DNA from: an uncultured Dehalococcoidia bacterium
GTDB taxonomy: Bacteria > Chloroflexota > Dehalococcoidia > Lucifugimonadales > UBA3495
DNA: 64,000 bases
Reading direction: 5' to 3'
NCBI GenBank assembly: GCA_951812625.1
Contig: CATOSP010000002.1
Location: 558,001 to 622,000 of the forward strand
The notes below the pieces were generated by a model, which saw nothing but the letters and a program-made list of their open reading frames with translations, was not told the DNA's origin and did no database searches. Both the position numbers and the translations under genes were made by a program. Shown here piece after piece: positions 1-9,725 of this stretch. Every line of letters starts with the position of its first letter. Within the stretch, counting starts at the first letter, position 1.

Positions 1-24
1 CTCTATCTTCGAATAACGGTATAG

Positions 25-612
25 ATGGCTTCATCGCCACTGGAAATCCTTCGGAAGGCGCTCGCCCACCGAACCAAGCGGGAGGTGGGCGATTCCACTT
101 TGAGGCCTGCCGCTGTCTGCCTGCTCATCTATCCCAAGGACGGAGAATACTGTATTCTTCTGAACAAACGCTCCGAGCAAGTGGAGCATCACAAAGGCGA
201 AATCTCACTGCCGGGCGGCGCTAAGGATCCGGAGGACAGGGATGCACTGGATACGGCCCTTCGGGAGACCGAAGAGGAGATGGGCATCCGTCGAGAGGAC
301 GTTAGCATCCTTGGCGAGTTAGACGAGGTGGCGACAAGAAGCCGCTTCAAGATGCAGGTGTACGTGGGCACTATCCCGTACCCCTACGACTTCGAGCCCA
401 GCGCGGTCGAGATAGCCGAGGTACTTGAGGTCCCTATCAGCGCCCTGATTGACCCTTCCAACCTTCGGGTGGAGACCCGTTGGGAGGAGGGCAGGGCGGT
501 TTCGGCAAATTCCTACGCTTACGGCCGGCACTTGGTCTACGGAGCGACAGCCCGAGTCTTGGAGGACTTCCTGGGGGTATTGGCCGAAGGGACGAAGAAG
601 GAGGAACACTGA
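25..612 (+). CDS. Nudix hydrolase, CoA pyrophosphatase (NudL/CoAse) type
   Basis: A 195-residue protein with a Nudix box. The segment LLNKRSEQVEHHKGEISLPGG (about residues 45-65) matches the UPF0035/CoAse signature that precedes the box, and RETEEEMG (about 81-88) supplies the metal-binding glutamates. CoA pyrophosphatases of this family split CoA and its oxidised or acyl forms into phosphopantetheine and 3',5'-ADP; whether CoA is the true substrate here is inferred from the signature alone. Length is normal for the family. The stop at 610-612 is one base from the next start, so it is translated together with the VWA protein downstream. Confidence 0.85.
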   Translation: MASSPLEILRKALAHRTKREVGDSTLRPAAVCLLIYPKDGEYCILLNKRSEQVEHHKGEISLPGGAKDPEDRDALDTALRETEEEMGIRREDVSILGELDEVATRSRFKMQVYVGTIPYPYDFEPSAVEIAEVLEVPISALIDPSNLRVETRWEEGRAVSANSYAYGRHLVYGATARVLEDFLGVLAEGTKKEEH

Positions 613-613
613 T

Positions 614-3600
614 TTGAGTACGGCGCCTCTACCAGAAATCGAGACTGAGCTATCCAAGCTGCCTTCTGCGGTCCTCGAAGCCTATCAAGAGGCGTCGGGT
701 GCGATAAGCACGGCATTTGGAGAGGAAGAACTCGCCCTCTGGGCCAGGGAGGGGATAGCCATCGGCACCCAGACCGTGAGGTCGTGGGAATCGGCGGTGG
801 AGTATTACCGTGTGGGCCCCCAGGTGGCCCGGTTTCTGTCGTTTCCTTCGTTCATGCAGTGGGCCCGTTGCGGGACCTACCTGGCGCAGGACTCACCCAC
901 TCTGGCCGTAGCCTTCTTCAAGGCAAGCGCAACTATCGTGCCCAATCTGCGGCCCCAATACATCCCGCGATGGGCCGGCTTGGGGCGCAGCCTCTACAAG
1001 GGGACCTGGAAGTCCAGCACGCTGGCGGCCAAGTTCTTCGAGGTCAGCCCGGACCTGGTCCGCAATTTGCCCTTCTGGGATGTCGAGGTATTTGCCTCGC
1101 TGATCGAAGCAATGTCATACAAGTCCTACGACGTGGCTGGTGAATGCCTCGTTCTTGGGCGGGATGTTCTTCCGGCCATGGGACGGGAGCGGGAAGCCTT
1201 CCTGTCCATGTCTCGCGCACTAATCGACAACAGTTGGCGTGAGGTCAAGACCTGTCTGGAGCTGGTGCCGAGGGCTCTACAGCAGGTAGACGACAGCCAG
1301 ACGGGGCGCTTTCTGAAGCTGGGGGAAAGGCTGGCCAAGACGGGTCTCCGGGACACTTCGCGCTTCCTGGCCGATGGTACACAGGCTTTGGGGAGGGTCC
1401 CCCAAGGGTCGCAGGGTTATATCCTCGACCTCTCGGAAACCCTGCTGGCCGCTTCGCCGGACTCCGTCCCGCACTTCCTGAGGAGCCTGAATGATGTGCT
1501 TGGGCGCATCACCATCAACCAGCTGGACACCTGGTTCAGGCACGGCCTTGAACTTCTTAAGGAAAACCCCGAGAGTGGGATCGCTTTCTTCAAAGTAGAG
1601 TCGAACACTTCGGTGTCGATGTTGGATACCCTTTCATCCAGCCTCGAACTTGATAGGGTTAAGGGGATCATCAAACTATATTGCAGCGCACTTTCCGGGT
1701 CCTCGATCGAGGTGTTGGATACCCAGGAACTGGTTCGCAAGAACATCGGCTGGATTGACGAGGACTCGGCTTCCACCGACGGGACCAAGGTGTTCCTGCC
1801 GCCGGTAGTGGACCACTATCCCAGCAAGCAGGACAATTTCGCCTGGTTCAAGGTGGTCTCGACGCACCAGGTCGGTCACCTGGAGTTCGGGAGCTTCGAC
1901 TACGACTTCCAGAAACCCTCTGGCCTCTTCGACGACCGGCGGCTCCAGCTTGAGGAGGAAGTCCTGGCCCGGCGCAGTGCTCCCATGTTGGCCGACCCGC
2001 AGGAAATGGAACCTGGACCAGGACAGTCCCTGACCGACATTGGGCGGTTCCTTAACCTGTTCGAGAACCGCCGTCTGGCCTTCGACATCTTCACGGTCCT
2101 TGAGGACTGCCGGCTGGATTTCCGGATCAATGTCGAGTACCCGGGCATCCGACGCGCTGCCAAGCGGGTCCAGGACGAAGCACTATCCAACCGGCCCAAC
2201 ATCACCGAGATGGCGCTGCAGGAGGCGTTGGTCGAGCTGCTGATCCACATGAGCCTGGAGCAGTTCACTGACCTGCCAGTGCCAGTGGAGTACGAGGAAG
2301 TCGCCGTTGTGCTGGCGAGGGTACTGCACCAGCTTCGGACCGCCGCTGCCACGGTTGAAGATACGGCGGAGGCTACGTTGCGGGCCTACGAGATCATCAC
2401 GCGCGTTCCCAATGAGACACAAACCGAGGACCAGTGGGAGCCTGAGGACCTGGAGGAGCCCGGCGATTTCTCCGAGGAGGAGTACGAGGACCTCTTGGAG
2501 AGGCTCCAGGCCAATATGGACGCCTCCGCCGAAGGTGGTGAGGGAGACCCGTACGACTCCCCAGACCCAGTGGACTACCGCGGCGACTTCAAGCCGGAGA
2601 TGGTCCAACTGTTGACCATGCTCCAGTCAGACCAGGGCATGGATGGTGAGGGCGAACCCATTTCCAAGGAGATGCTGGAGCAGATGCTCCAGGAGAGCGC
2701 GGAACTGGAGTTGGACGCTGAGCAGGGCGACATAACCAACAGCATGAGCATGTTCGCCCAAAATCTGATGAAGGAAGCGGGGACTCCTCCCCCTAACTCC
2801 GAGCCGGGTCAGGGCTACGGCCCTCTGCTTCACGACGACGACCAGGGGGGAGAACTTGAGGCCAGAGAACCCAAGACCTACGCCTACGACGAGTGGGACT
2901 TCAGGGCTGGGGACTACAAGCCCCGCTGGTGCATCGTCAAGGAGAAGAACGTCGAGGAAGGCGATCTTACCTTCTACAACGACTCTCTTCGCAACTACAT
3001 GGCCCTGTCCAATCACATCAAGCGGCAGTTCGAGCTCATCATGCCCGAAAGCTTCCGCAAGATCTACCGCCTGATAGACGGCGAGGACATAGACCTGAAT
3101 GCTGCAATCGAGGCGTGGGCCGACCTCCGGATGCAAGTGCCGCCGGACGACAAAATTTACTGGCACCGCAACCGCGCCCGGCGCGACGTGGCAGTGGTGT
3201 TCCTGCTGGACATGAGCGCCTCAACTGCAGAGGCCATCGACGAGGGTCGGCAGGTGGTGGATGACCGGGACGCGCCCGATGACCCGGTGGAGTACATGGT
3301 CTGGTTGCGCCGCCGCCGGGAGGGACTGGTGCGCCGGAACTACAAGCGCATCATCGACCTCGAGAAGGAGAGTACGTCGCTGCTCATCCAGGCCCTGGAG
3401 TCTATCGGCGACACCTACGGCATCTACGGCTTCTCCGGGTATGGCCGGGAGAATGTGGAGTTCTACGTGATCAAGGACATCGCGGAGGGCTTCGGGGACA
3501 AGATTAAGCGGCGCATCGACAAGATCACTCCGCTCCACGCCACCCGCATGGGCGCGGCGATTCGCCACGCCATCACCAAGCTTGAGAATCAGGACGCAAC

Positions 3601-3871
3601 GACCAAGATACTGTTCCTGATCAGCGACGGGCGGCCCCAGGACCGTGGATACAGCAGGGAGGGCGTTGAAAAGGAATACGCCGTCCACGATACTCACATG
3701 GCGCTGCTGGAGGCCAAGCGGCAGGACATAGTCCCATTCTGTTTGACGGTGGACAAGGCGGGCCACGACTACCTGAAGAGCATGTGCGGAGACATGGGCT
3801 ACGAAGTGCTCGGGGATATCTGGGCCCTGCCGGAGCGCTTGCCGATGCTGTACCGCAAGCTGACGATCTAG
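614..3871 (+). CDS. NorD-like von Willebrand factor A domain protein
   Basis: The ORF is open further upstream, but a TTG at 614 preceded by an AGGAGG-like site at about 598-603 and lying one base after the Nudix stop is the likely start, giving about 1085 residues. The C-terminal ~230 residues form a VWA domain: MIDAS motif DMSAS at about residue 866, followed by HATRMG and SDGRPQD. A long acidic stretch (about residues 600-680) separates it from a helical N-terminal region. NorD/CobT-type VWA proteins work with a MoxR/NorQ AAA+ ATPase to insert metals or remodel protein complexes. No such ATPase is visible in this window, though it could lie to the left of the edge. A hairpin terminator follows. 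Family call is firm; the target complex is unknown. Confidence 0.8.
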   Translation: MSTAPLPEIETELSKLPSAVLEAYQEASGAISTAFGEEELALWAREGIAIGTQTVRSWESAVEYYRVGPQVARFLSFPSFMQWARCGTYLAQDSPTLAVAFFKASATIVPNLRPQYIPRWAGLGRSLYKGTWKSSTLAAKFFEVSPDLVRNLPFWDVEVFASLIEAMSYKSYDVAGECLVLGRDVLPAMGREREAFLSMSRALIDNSWREVKTCLELVPRALQQVDDSQTGRFLKLGERLAKTGLRDTSRFLADGTQALGRVPQGSQGYILDLSETLLAASPDSVPHFLRSLNDVLGRITINQLDTWFRHGLELLKENPESGIAFFKVESNTSVSMLDTLSSSLELDRVKGIIKLYCSALSGSSIEVLDTQELVRKNIGWIDEDSASTDGTKVFLPPVVDHYPSKQDNFAWFKVVSTHQVGHLEFGSFDYDFQKPSGLFDDRRLQLEEEVLARRSAPMLADPQEMEPGPGQSLTDIGRFLNLFENRRLAFDIFTVLEDCRLDFRINVEYPGIRRAAKRVQDEALSNRPNITEMALQEALVELLIHMSLEQFTDLPVPVEYEEVAVVLARVLHQLRTAAATVEDTAEATLRAYEIITRVPNETQTEDQWEPEDLEEPGDFSEEEYEDLLERLQANMDASAEGGEGDPYDSPDPVDYRGDFKPEMVQLLTMLQSDQGMDGEGEPISKEMLEQMLQESAELELDAEQGDITNSMSMFAQNLMKEAGTPPPNSEPGQGYGPLLHDDDQGGELEAREPKTYAYDEWDFRAGDYKPRWCIVKEKNVEEGDLTFYNDSLRNYMALSNHIKRQFELIMPESFRKIYRLIDGEDIDLNAAIEAWADLRMQVPPDDKIYWHRNRARRDVAVVFLLDMSASTAEAIDEGRQVVDDRDAPDDPVEYMVWLRRRREGLVRRNYKRIIDLEKESTSLLIQALESIGDTYGIYGFSGYGRENVEFYVIKDIAEGFGDKIKRRIDKITPLHATRMGAAIRHAITKLENQDATTKILFLISDGRPQDRGYSREGVEKEYAVHDTHMALLEAKRQDIVPFCLTVDKAGHDYLKSMCGDMGYEVLGDIWALPERLPMLYRKLTI

Positions 3872-3890
3872 CCCCAGACTGGTTTCAGCG

Positions 3891-3930
3891 AGAAAGAGGG
3901 CCGCATACAACTGCGGCCCTCTTTCTGTTG
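3891..3930 (+). terminator. Rho-independent terminator after the VWA gene
   Basis: A perfect 14-bp inverted repeat (3892-3905 with 3912-3925, loop 3906-3911) of GAAAGAGGGCCGCA type ends in CTTTCTGTTG. The A-rich 5' side means it may also act on the opposite strand for the convergent GNAT gene, whose stop is at 3980. Confidence 0.8.
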
Positions 3931-3979
3931 TGACCTCATCGTCTCTCTCTTGCGGATAGTGGCATAGGCCAAGGCCCAG

Positions 3980-4531
3980 TTATGACCGCTGGGCAACAAG
4001 CTGGCTCAAGGTCTTCCAGCCATAGGAGACCTCGGGCAGTTGCGTATTTCCAATTCTCAATTGCTGTTCGCTGATGTACTCACCGCCAAGGGCCTCGTAG
4101 AAGCGGCGGGCGGGCCAGTTCTCTGCCAGCACCCAGAGCAGCATTGAATTCATTCCCGACTCAATCAGACTCTTGGCCGATGCGACTGTGAGGGCCATCC
4201 CAATTCCTCGACGTTGGCATTCGGGCACCAGGTATATAGCATACAATTCGCCTGCATAAGTAGAATCTTGATCACGGTTTGGTCCACAAAAGGCCCACCC
4301 GACCACCTCATTCTCTATCTCGGCAACGTGTGAGGCCGTGCCTGCCCTGGAATTCGCCAGTTCTCGAAATCGCCTCTCAGCCCACTCGCTGACGTTGATT
4401 GAGTCCAGAAATTCTTGCGGAACGATACCCCGGTACGCATCCTGCCAGGTGCCCACCTGAACCCTTGCAATAGCGTCAGCATCGTCGGAAGTAGCCTGTC
4501 GGATTCTGAACTGCGGCGGCATGAGCGACAT
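3980..4531 (-). CDS. GNAT family N-acetyltransferase
   Basis: A 183-residue single-domain GNAT protein. The N-terminal FRIRQATSDDADAIARVQ is the usual beta1-alpha1 opening, and the acetyl-CoA-binding motif A reads YLVPECQRRGIGMAL (about residues 106-120), followed by a WVLAENWPARRFYEALGG motif B. The length and the W.....AR.FY.. segment are typical of RimI-like small acetyltransferases, but the acceptor cannot be deduced. Starts at 4531 and 4522 (both ATG) are possible; neither has a clear ribosome-binding site. It is convergent with the VWA gene and shares orientation with the CinA gene upstream. Confidence 0.85.
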   Translation of the reverse strand: MSLMPPQFRIRQATSDDADAIARVQVGTWQDAYRGIVPQEFLDSINVSEWAERRFRELANSRAGTASHVAEIENEVVGWAFCGPNRDQDSTYAGELYAIYLVPECQRRGIGMALTVASAKSLIESGMNSMLLWVLAENWPARRFYEALGGEYISEQQLRIGNTQLPEVSYGWKTLSQLVAQRS

Positions 4532-4612
4532 ACGGGCACACGGTCAGTCCCAAAAAACTTTCACTCAGTCTTCCGGTACAAGGTCGGAACGACAGGGCAT
4601 GTGGTCGAGATT

Positions 4613-5878
4613 CTACAGCAGCCCGCCGGGCGGCACCTTGGCTCCTGGGTTAGCAGCCGTGAGGAGCTTGCGCAGCTCTATGAGCGCAGTGTTGGACATT
4701 CGCCGCTTGATGGTCACACGACGGGGCGGGACTCGCATCTCCATCTCTTTTCCTTCACCGGTGCCGACGATGGAAAGGTACGCCAGGCCCGGAGGGTGGT
4801 CTTCCACCCGTTCTGGTCCGGCCACTCCGGTGATCCCGATGCCGTAGTCCGCTCCCAGGCTATCGGCGGCCACCGCGGCCATAGCGTGGGCCGTCTGTTG
4901 GCTGATCGCGCCGTGGCGCTCGATAACGTCCGCAGGGACGCCGCTGGCTATCTTCATCTCGTTGGTGTAGGCGACCACACCGCCCTTGTAGTAGCTCGCG
5001 CTGTCGGGGACGTCGGTGATGCAGTTGACCAGGAACCCGCCGGTGCAGGACTCCATCGTCGCCAGGGTCAGGCCACGCTCCTTCAGGATTTGTCCCACCG
5101 CCTGCTCTGGCGTCTCTTCGTCGTAGCCCCAAACATACGGACCAAGCTGCTCCTCAATTCCATCGGCGACCGGATTGATCATGTCCCAGGCAGCCCCTGT
5201 GTCCGCCGCTCGGGCAATGATGCGCAGGTGGATGCCGTCGGCCTTGGAGTAAATGCCAAGGTAGGGGTTCTCCAGGCCGAAGTATTCGGAGATCATCTCG
5301 TCGATGGCAGCCTCGGACAGCCCCATCGTCTTGATATTGCGGGTGACCGTGACTTCCTCCGTCACCAACTTGCGCAGGCGGGGTTCCACTTCCTCTTCCC
5401 AAATGGGGTGCATCTCCCCCGGCGGTCCCGGCATGGAGACAATGATCCCTCCGTTTTTTTCCGCCCACCAGCCCGGCGCGGTGCCGTTGCGGTTGGGGAT
5501 GAACTGGGCCGAGGGTATCAGGTGGGCCTGCTTGATATTATGGGCGGGCATGGGCGCGCCCCTGGCCTGGAAGTATTGCTCCAGGTCACTGAGCACGTCC
5601 TCCTGCACCGTCGGCTCCTCGCCGAAAGCCCTGGCTACGGCCTCCCTTGTCAGATCATCCTGGGTGGGGCCGAGGCCGCCCGTGGTAAAGATGATGTCGG
5701 ACCTCTGCATGCCGCGAGTGAACGCCTCTGCCAGCATCTCCAGGTCGTCGCCGATGATCGACACCCAGCGCAGTTGGATACCCAGGGCGGGGAGCCTGGA
5801 GGCAATCCAGGATGCGTTGAGATCAGTCAGCTCTCCCATGAGCAGCTCGGTCCCGATGGACAGTATCTCTGCTTTCAA
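4613..5878 (-). CDS. cinA: CinA family protein (MoaB-like domain plus nicotinamide-nucleotide amidase)
   Basis: A full-length CinA of 421 residues. The N-terminal half is the MoaB/MogA-like domain (SIGTELLMGELTDLNASW at the start, TTGGLGPTQDD near residue 65), associated with ADP-ribose pyrophosphatase activity in this family. The C-terminal half is the CinA amidase domain with the catalytic-serine motif MESCTGG near residue 275, and GIGITGVAGP further on. Family role: hydrolysis of nicotinamide mononucleotide and related pyridine-nucleotide by-products. Translation starts at a TTG (5878-5876) behind a GGGGGAAG ribosome-binding site. Confidence 0.92.
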   Translation of the reverse strand: MKAEILSIGTELLMGELTDLNASWIASRLPALGIQLRWVSIIGDDLEMLAEAFTRGMQRSDIIFTTGGLGPTQDDLTREAVARAFGEEPTVQEDVLSDLEQYFQARGAPMPAHNIKQAHLIPSAQFIPNRNGTAPGWWAEKNGGIIVSMPGPPGEMHPIWEEEVEPRLRKLVTEEVTVTRNIKTMGLSEAAIDEMISEYFGLENPYLGIYSKADGIHLRIIARAADTGAAWDMINPVADGIEEQLGPYVWGYDEETPEQAVGQILKERGLTLATMESCTGGFLVNCITDVPDSASYYKGGVVAYTNEMKIASGVPADVIERHGAISQQTAHAMAAVAADSLGADYGIGITGVAGPERVEDHPPGLAYLSIVGTGEGKEMEMRVPPRRVTIKRRMSNTALIELRKLLTAANPGAKVPPGGLL

Positions 5879-5903
5879 GCGCTTCCCCCTTCGTCTAGCA
5901 GAA

Positions 5904-5924
5904 CGCCCCGATGAACTCGGGGCG
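5904..5924 (-). terminator. GC-rich hairpin after the ABC exporter operon
   Basis: A perfect 8-bp stem CGCCCCGA / TCGGGGCG with a 5-base loop lies 50 bases beyond the DUF4340 stop. There is no long T-run, so termination is inferred from position and stem strength. Confidence 0.5.
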
Positions 5925-5974
5925 TGGTATCAAGTAGTAGTGCGTGTATTTGTCCAACACAATCGCGGGCTTTG

Positions 5975-7009
5975 TCAACCCGGCGGCGGAGTTGCCTCGG
6001 GCGATTCCCCAATGGGCGGGTCGCTTACCAGGCCGGTGATGAGCCTCACACGGTCGTTGTGCATGGTGTAAAGCTTACCATCCCTCAGATCCACCATTGC
6101 GTAGCGATGGTTGCCGTCGGGAGTTGGGTCGCCAAGGAAGAAATTCATGTCGGCGCCGGTGCCCTTGCCGAGCCTTACAATGGTCCTCGGCGGGTCCAAG
6201 CCGTATTCGGAAGGGTCCTCGATCGAATCTTCAGCTATGTCATCAGCCCTTGGGCCGCGGACAAACTCCAGGACTTCAAGCCAATGGCCCTCCTCAACAG
6301 GAATCTTTGTTTCGGGACCGTCCGGCTTGGCGTCCTGCTGGCTGGGGTCTTCCTGCGGAGGGCCAAGGTAATACCACACCTGGTCAATGTCCCAACCGTA
6401 GTCGATGGTCTTGCCATCGTCAGTCACCTGAACGAAAACGACGTTGTCTTTTTCCTCAAGCTGATAGAGTTTGAGGTATGGCGGCTCTAGAGCCAGGCGG
6501 TTGATGACCTGTGCCCAGATTTCCGGAACGGTGAACAGGGGGGAGTGTCCCACAACCCGGGTGTATTGGTTACTCCCGTCCGGCGTGGTAATCCCCATGT
6601 GGAACTCGAAGCTCTGCCCCGAACCATCGACGACCTTGACGCGGGATTTCGGAGGCTCAAGGCCGTACGCTTCCGGGTTGTCAATCTCTTCCGCCAGGGT
6701 GCGGTTGACCCTCGGGCCGCTGAGGAGCAGCGGGGTACCGGCCCACTTGTCGTTGAAGACTGGGACTGACGGGTCGCCCTGTATGTACCAGCGGGCGCTG
6801 CCCGGCGCGCGTGTGTAGACTGCCTCAACCTGTCCGTTATCGCCCTCGGTGCTGACCTCGATGCGATAGAGGTCGTCTTCCGAAACGCGGTACATCCAGT
6901 CTTCGTTCGGTGTGCGCTCTGGGGTTCTCAGGAAGAACTGCCATATCAGGAAGGTGCCTCCGAAGAGGACCAGGACTGATACAAGCAGGATGGAAAGCCT
7001 AACGTTCAT
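5975..7009 (-). CDS. DUF4340 domain protein, last gene of a Gld-type ABC exporter operon
   Basis: A 344-residue protein with one N-terminal membrane segment (about residues 5-27, LSILLVSVLVLFGGTFLIW) and a large soluble part that contains two similar halves: W(Y/F)xxG/GDPS-type strands and the pair EAYGLEPPKSRV and SEYGLDPPRTIV near residues 113 and 288. DUF4340 proteins are typically encoded next to GldG-like ABC auxiliary proteins, as here, and are anchored on the outer face of the membrane. The substrate is unknown. It lies 50 bases after the GldG-like gene in the same orientation. Confidence 0.82.
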   Translation of the reverse strand: MNVRLSILLVSVLVLFGGTFLIWQFFLRTPERTPNEDWMYRVSEDDLYRIEVSTEGDNGQVEAVYTRAPGSARWYIQGDPSVPVFNDKWAGTPLLLSGPRVNRTLAEEIDNPEAYGLEPPKSRVKVVDGSGQSFEFHMGITTPDGSNQYTRVVGHSPLFTVPEIWAQVINRLALEPPYLKLYQLEEKDNVVFVQVTDDGKTIDYGWDIDQVWYYLGPPQEDPSQQDAKPDGPETKIPVEEGHWLEVLEFVRGPRADDIAEDSIEDPSEYGLDPPRTIVRLGKGTGADMNFFLGDPTPDGNHRYAMVDLRDGKLYTMHNDRVRLITGLVSDPPIGESPEATPPPG

Positions 7010-7059
7010 GTCGCGTTATTCAGCACAGGATTCTGCGGACTCGGTGCTGCGGTCCGGCA

Positions 7060-8997
7060 TTAGCGCCGGAGCCACCAGACCAGCCCTGCCAGCAGGCCCA
7101 TGATTCCGGGGAGGAGCAGCCAGGAGGTCCACTGGACGAAGCGTTCCTCGTTCCGGTTCAGATTCAGCTCACGGAAAGTGAGAGCCTTGGCGCGAATCGA
7201 CTCCAGGGCGAAGTCGCCCAGCAGGTAGTTGGCCGAGTTGAGGAAGAAGTCTATGCCGCTGCCCCGCCCGGTGGCGAGGGAACTGTTGGTAAGAAAGTCA
7301 GAGTCCCCAAAGGCGATCAGGCTTCCCGGCTGGCTCTGGGCGCTTGAAGCCAACGGTTCCTCACCAACAGGAGTGAATGCCTGGATGTAGACAACTGGAG
7401 CAAACTGTCCTTTTCGGTCCGCGTCTTCCCCATCGCCCTTGATGGCCTCGTCCCTCTGGATGTCCCCGATGAGATAAGAATCCTGGGACGTGAACGCCAG
7501 GGGGACGGGCAGCCTCTGGTTGTCGTTAATGGTCACAAATGCCGTCGCGCCAGGCATATAGGTATCGCCAAGGGCTTGACCCTTGGGGGTGGTGATGCCG
7601 AAGAGAGTCTGCAAGATATGCTGCGGCACCTCGCCGATCAACTCCTGGGGCACCTGGAGCAGATTGAAGGCTTGCAGCTTGAGTGTGCGCGGCTGGCCAA
7701 TAGGCGAATTGACCTCGTCGAGAACATAGCCGGGCAGCGGGACCACGCCCCAGCGGGCCAGATACTCGGCGAAGGACTCCGGGGAGTCAGGCTCGGCCAG
7801 GAAGATGATGCGACCGCCCTTATAGTTGACGAATTCGCCCTGGGCGTTGTACTGCGGCCCGCTCAAGTACTTGTCCAGGGCTTCCCGATGAGCCTCGGGA
7901 AGTTCGAACTTCGGCCCGGCAATCACTATCAAGGCGGCTTCGGGCGGACAGGCTTGGGGTGCAGTGCCTTCAGGACACGTACCATCGGGTACTCTTACGT
8001 CCTCATCCTCCAGCCCCCATCGCAGGCTCTCCACCCTATAGTTCTCGCCCACGAGCCACTGTCCGATTTCTCTGTACCCTTCTTCCAGGCCGCTGTTGAT
8101 GTTGCGCTCGCCATGTCCTTCGAGGAAGTAGACCGTCTTCTGCTCTTCGCCTGAGACGACCAGGATTCCACTGACTAACTCCTGCTCGAACTGGGTGAAG
8201 CTACGGTCAGAAGGTTCAATAGTGTGGATGGTACCCGTGTTGACTCCCTCCAGGATGACAGACTGGTTCACGAAGGCGGCTGGCGTATCCCCAAAGTAGT
8301 TGCGGACTATGTCGGGGACAAGGTCGGGGTCCTTGAATTCATAAGAGAACTTGGAGGCGCGAGCCGCTCTGAAGTCTCGGAAGGTCTCTTCCACACGGGT
8401 ACGCCGGACCAGGGTATCCAGGTTAGGATTTCGAGCCTCCTTGTAGAAGGCAATGGCGTGGACCGGCTCCTCCAGGTTTTCCAGTATGTCCTTGGTGCGG
8501 TCAGCAAGACTGAACTGGTTGGTGGCAGTCAGGTCAAACCGCTTGTGGTTCTCAAAAGCTATCACGCCGATGACAACGATGATCCCGGTGAAGGCGACCA
8601 TCATCACCGCCGAGTTGACTCCGTAGCGGCCCGTCCTGCTGATGAAGGCTGCTGCGACCGAACTCAACTGGATCAACGCCACCAGCGCGATCAGGCCGAT
8701 GCCGATGCCGATGTCGATGTAACCGTACAGGCGCATCGAGCTTACGAAGGCGACAAGAATAATCCCTGAAACCAGGGCCACTACCCCGGCTATGACCAGG
8801 GGGGCAGAATACGAGGCTATACGGTCCAGCGTTGGTTCGAGGTAGCTGAACATGGTGCGCGATAGGACTACCTCGCCGCCCGGCTGGGGCGTGGCTTCCT
8901 CGCTGGAATCGTCAGCGGATGCCTCCGTGTCCGGATCGGTCACAGGACGCCTGCGCCGTCTCCAGTCTCCGGGCCGGTCCATGCGCTGCTCGCTCAT
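7060..8997 (-). CDS. GldG-like ABC transporter auxiliary protein
   Basis: About 645 residues from the ATG at 8997, chosen because it has a GGAGGT site 4 bases upstream and begins one base after the permease stop; an upstream in-frame start would overlap the permease. A charged, disordered N-terminus (GDWRRRRRP) is followed by three or four membrane segments (about residues 50-155), a long extracytoplasmic ABC_transp_aux domain with the family's FLEGHGER motif near residue 290, and one C-terminal membrane helix with a WWLRR end. Known relatives are the GldG subunit of the Bacteroidota gliding ABC transporter and of Chloroflexota exporters of unknown substrate. Confidence 0.85.
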   Translation of the reverse strand: MSEQRMDRPGDWRRRRRPVTDPDTEASADDSSEEATPQPGGEVVLSRTMFSYLEPTLDRIASYSAPLVIAGVVALVSGIILVAFVSSMRLYGYIDIGIGIGLIALVALIQLSSVAAAFISRTGRYGVNSAVMMVAFTGIIVVIGVIAFENHKRFDLTATNQFSLADRTKDILENLEEPVHAIAFYKEARNPNLDTLVRRTRVEETFRDFRAARASKFSYEFKDPDLVPDIVRNYFGDTPAAFVNQSVILEGVNTGTIHTIEPSDRSFTQFEQELVSGILVVSGEEQKTVYFLEGHGERNINSGLEEGYREIGQWLVGENYRVESLRWGLEDEDVRVPDGTCPEGTAPQACPPEAALIVIAGPKFELPEAHREALDKYLSGPQYNAQGEFVNYKGGRIIFLAEPDSPESFAEYLARWGVVPLPGYVLDEVNSPIGQPRTLKLQAFNLLQVPQELIGEVPQHILQTLFGITTPKGQALGDTYMPGATAFVTINDNQRLPVPLAFTSQDSYLIGDIQRDEAIKGDGEDADRKGQFAPVVYIQAFTPVGEEPLASSAQSQPGSLIAFGDSDFLTNSSLATGRGSGIDFFLNSANYLLGDFALESIRAKALTFRELNLNRNEERFVQWTSWLLLPGIMGLLAGLVWWLRR

Positions 8998-8998
8998 G

Positions 8999-9724
8999 CT
9001 ACCTCCACCTTCGAGACTCGAGAGCGCGTACAGTGAGGAACAGGAAGAAGGCTGTGACAATCACGTAGTAGACCACATGCTTGGTGTCGATAACCCCGCG
9101 GTCGAAATCGTCGAAATGGCTTTTGATTCCGATCTCCTGCACTATTGCAGCCGGAAGGCCGGTCAGGGTCCCTGCGGCATAGTCGGTGAAATAGAGCACC
9201 AGCAGTATCCCCAAGGCCACCACCGCGGCAACAATCTGGTTGCTGGTAAGGGTTGAGGTTAACATCCCAATAGACAGGGCCGTCGCTCCGTAGAGGACCA
9301 GCCCCAAATATCCGGCCCACATTGGCCCCGGGTCGGGATCGGCGAAAACGACTAGCAGGATGACATAATAGACGGTGGCGGCCACCGTCACGAGGAGAAA
9401 CGTCAGGCTGGCCAGGTACTTGCCGACAACAACCTCCCAGTCCCGTACGGGTGAGGTCAGGAGAAGCTCTATGGTGCCCAGTTTCTGCTCCTCGGCGACC
9501 AGGCGCATTGTAAGGGCCGGGGCCATGAGGATCAGGATGATACTCGCTCCCTGGAAGAAACCGCTCAGGGAAGCTTCCGGGAATGGATTACCCTGGGTCT
9601 GGACCACGTCCCTGGCGAAGAAGACTCCGGTCATCGCCAGGAATATCAACCCCACGATGTAGGCGGTGGGGCTGCTGAAATAAATCTGGATTTCCTTCCA
9701 TGCCACCGCCTGGACCGTGCGCAT
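8999..9724 (-). CDS. ABC-2 type permease, GldF-like
   Basis: A 241-residue integral membrane protein with about six hydrophobic segments. The N-terminus AVAWKEIQIYFSSPTAYIVG and the cytoplasmic LRLVAEEQKLGTIELLLTSP-like segment (about residues 75-95) are characteristic of ABC-2 permeases of the GldF/NosY group. The stop of the ATPase gene is one base away and the GldG-like gene starts one base after this gene's stop, so the three are clearly one transcription unit. Confidence 0.9.
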   Translation of the reverse strand: MRTVQAVAWKEIQIYFSSPTAYIVGLIFLAMTGVFFARDVVQTQGNPFPEASLSGFFQGASIILILMAPALTMRLVAEEQKLGTIELLLTSPVRDWEVVVGKYLASLTFLLVTVAATVYYVILLVVFADPDPGPMWAGYLGLVLYGATALSIGMLTSTLTSNQIVAAVVALGILLVLYFTDYAAGTLTGLPAAIVQEIGIKSHFDDFDRGVIDTKHVVYYVIVTAFFLFLTVRALESRRWR

Positions 9725-9725
9725 C

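Noticed and set aside
4415-5914. Long plus-strand open frame opposite cinA
   Set aside because: Its product is antisense to a complete CinA, shows no family motif and has the amino-acid bias of a reverse-strand shadow in GC-rich DNA.
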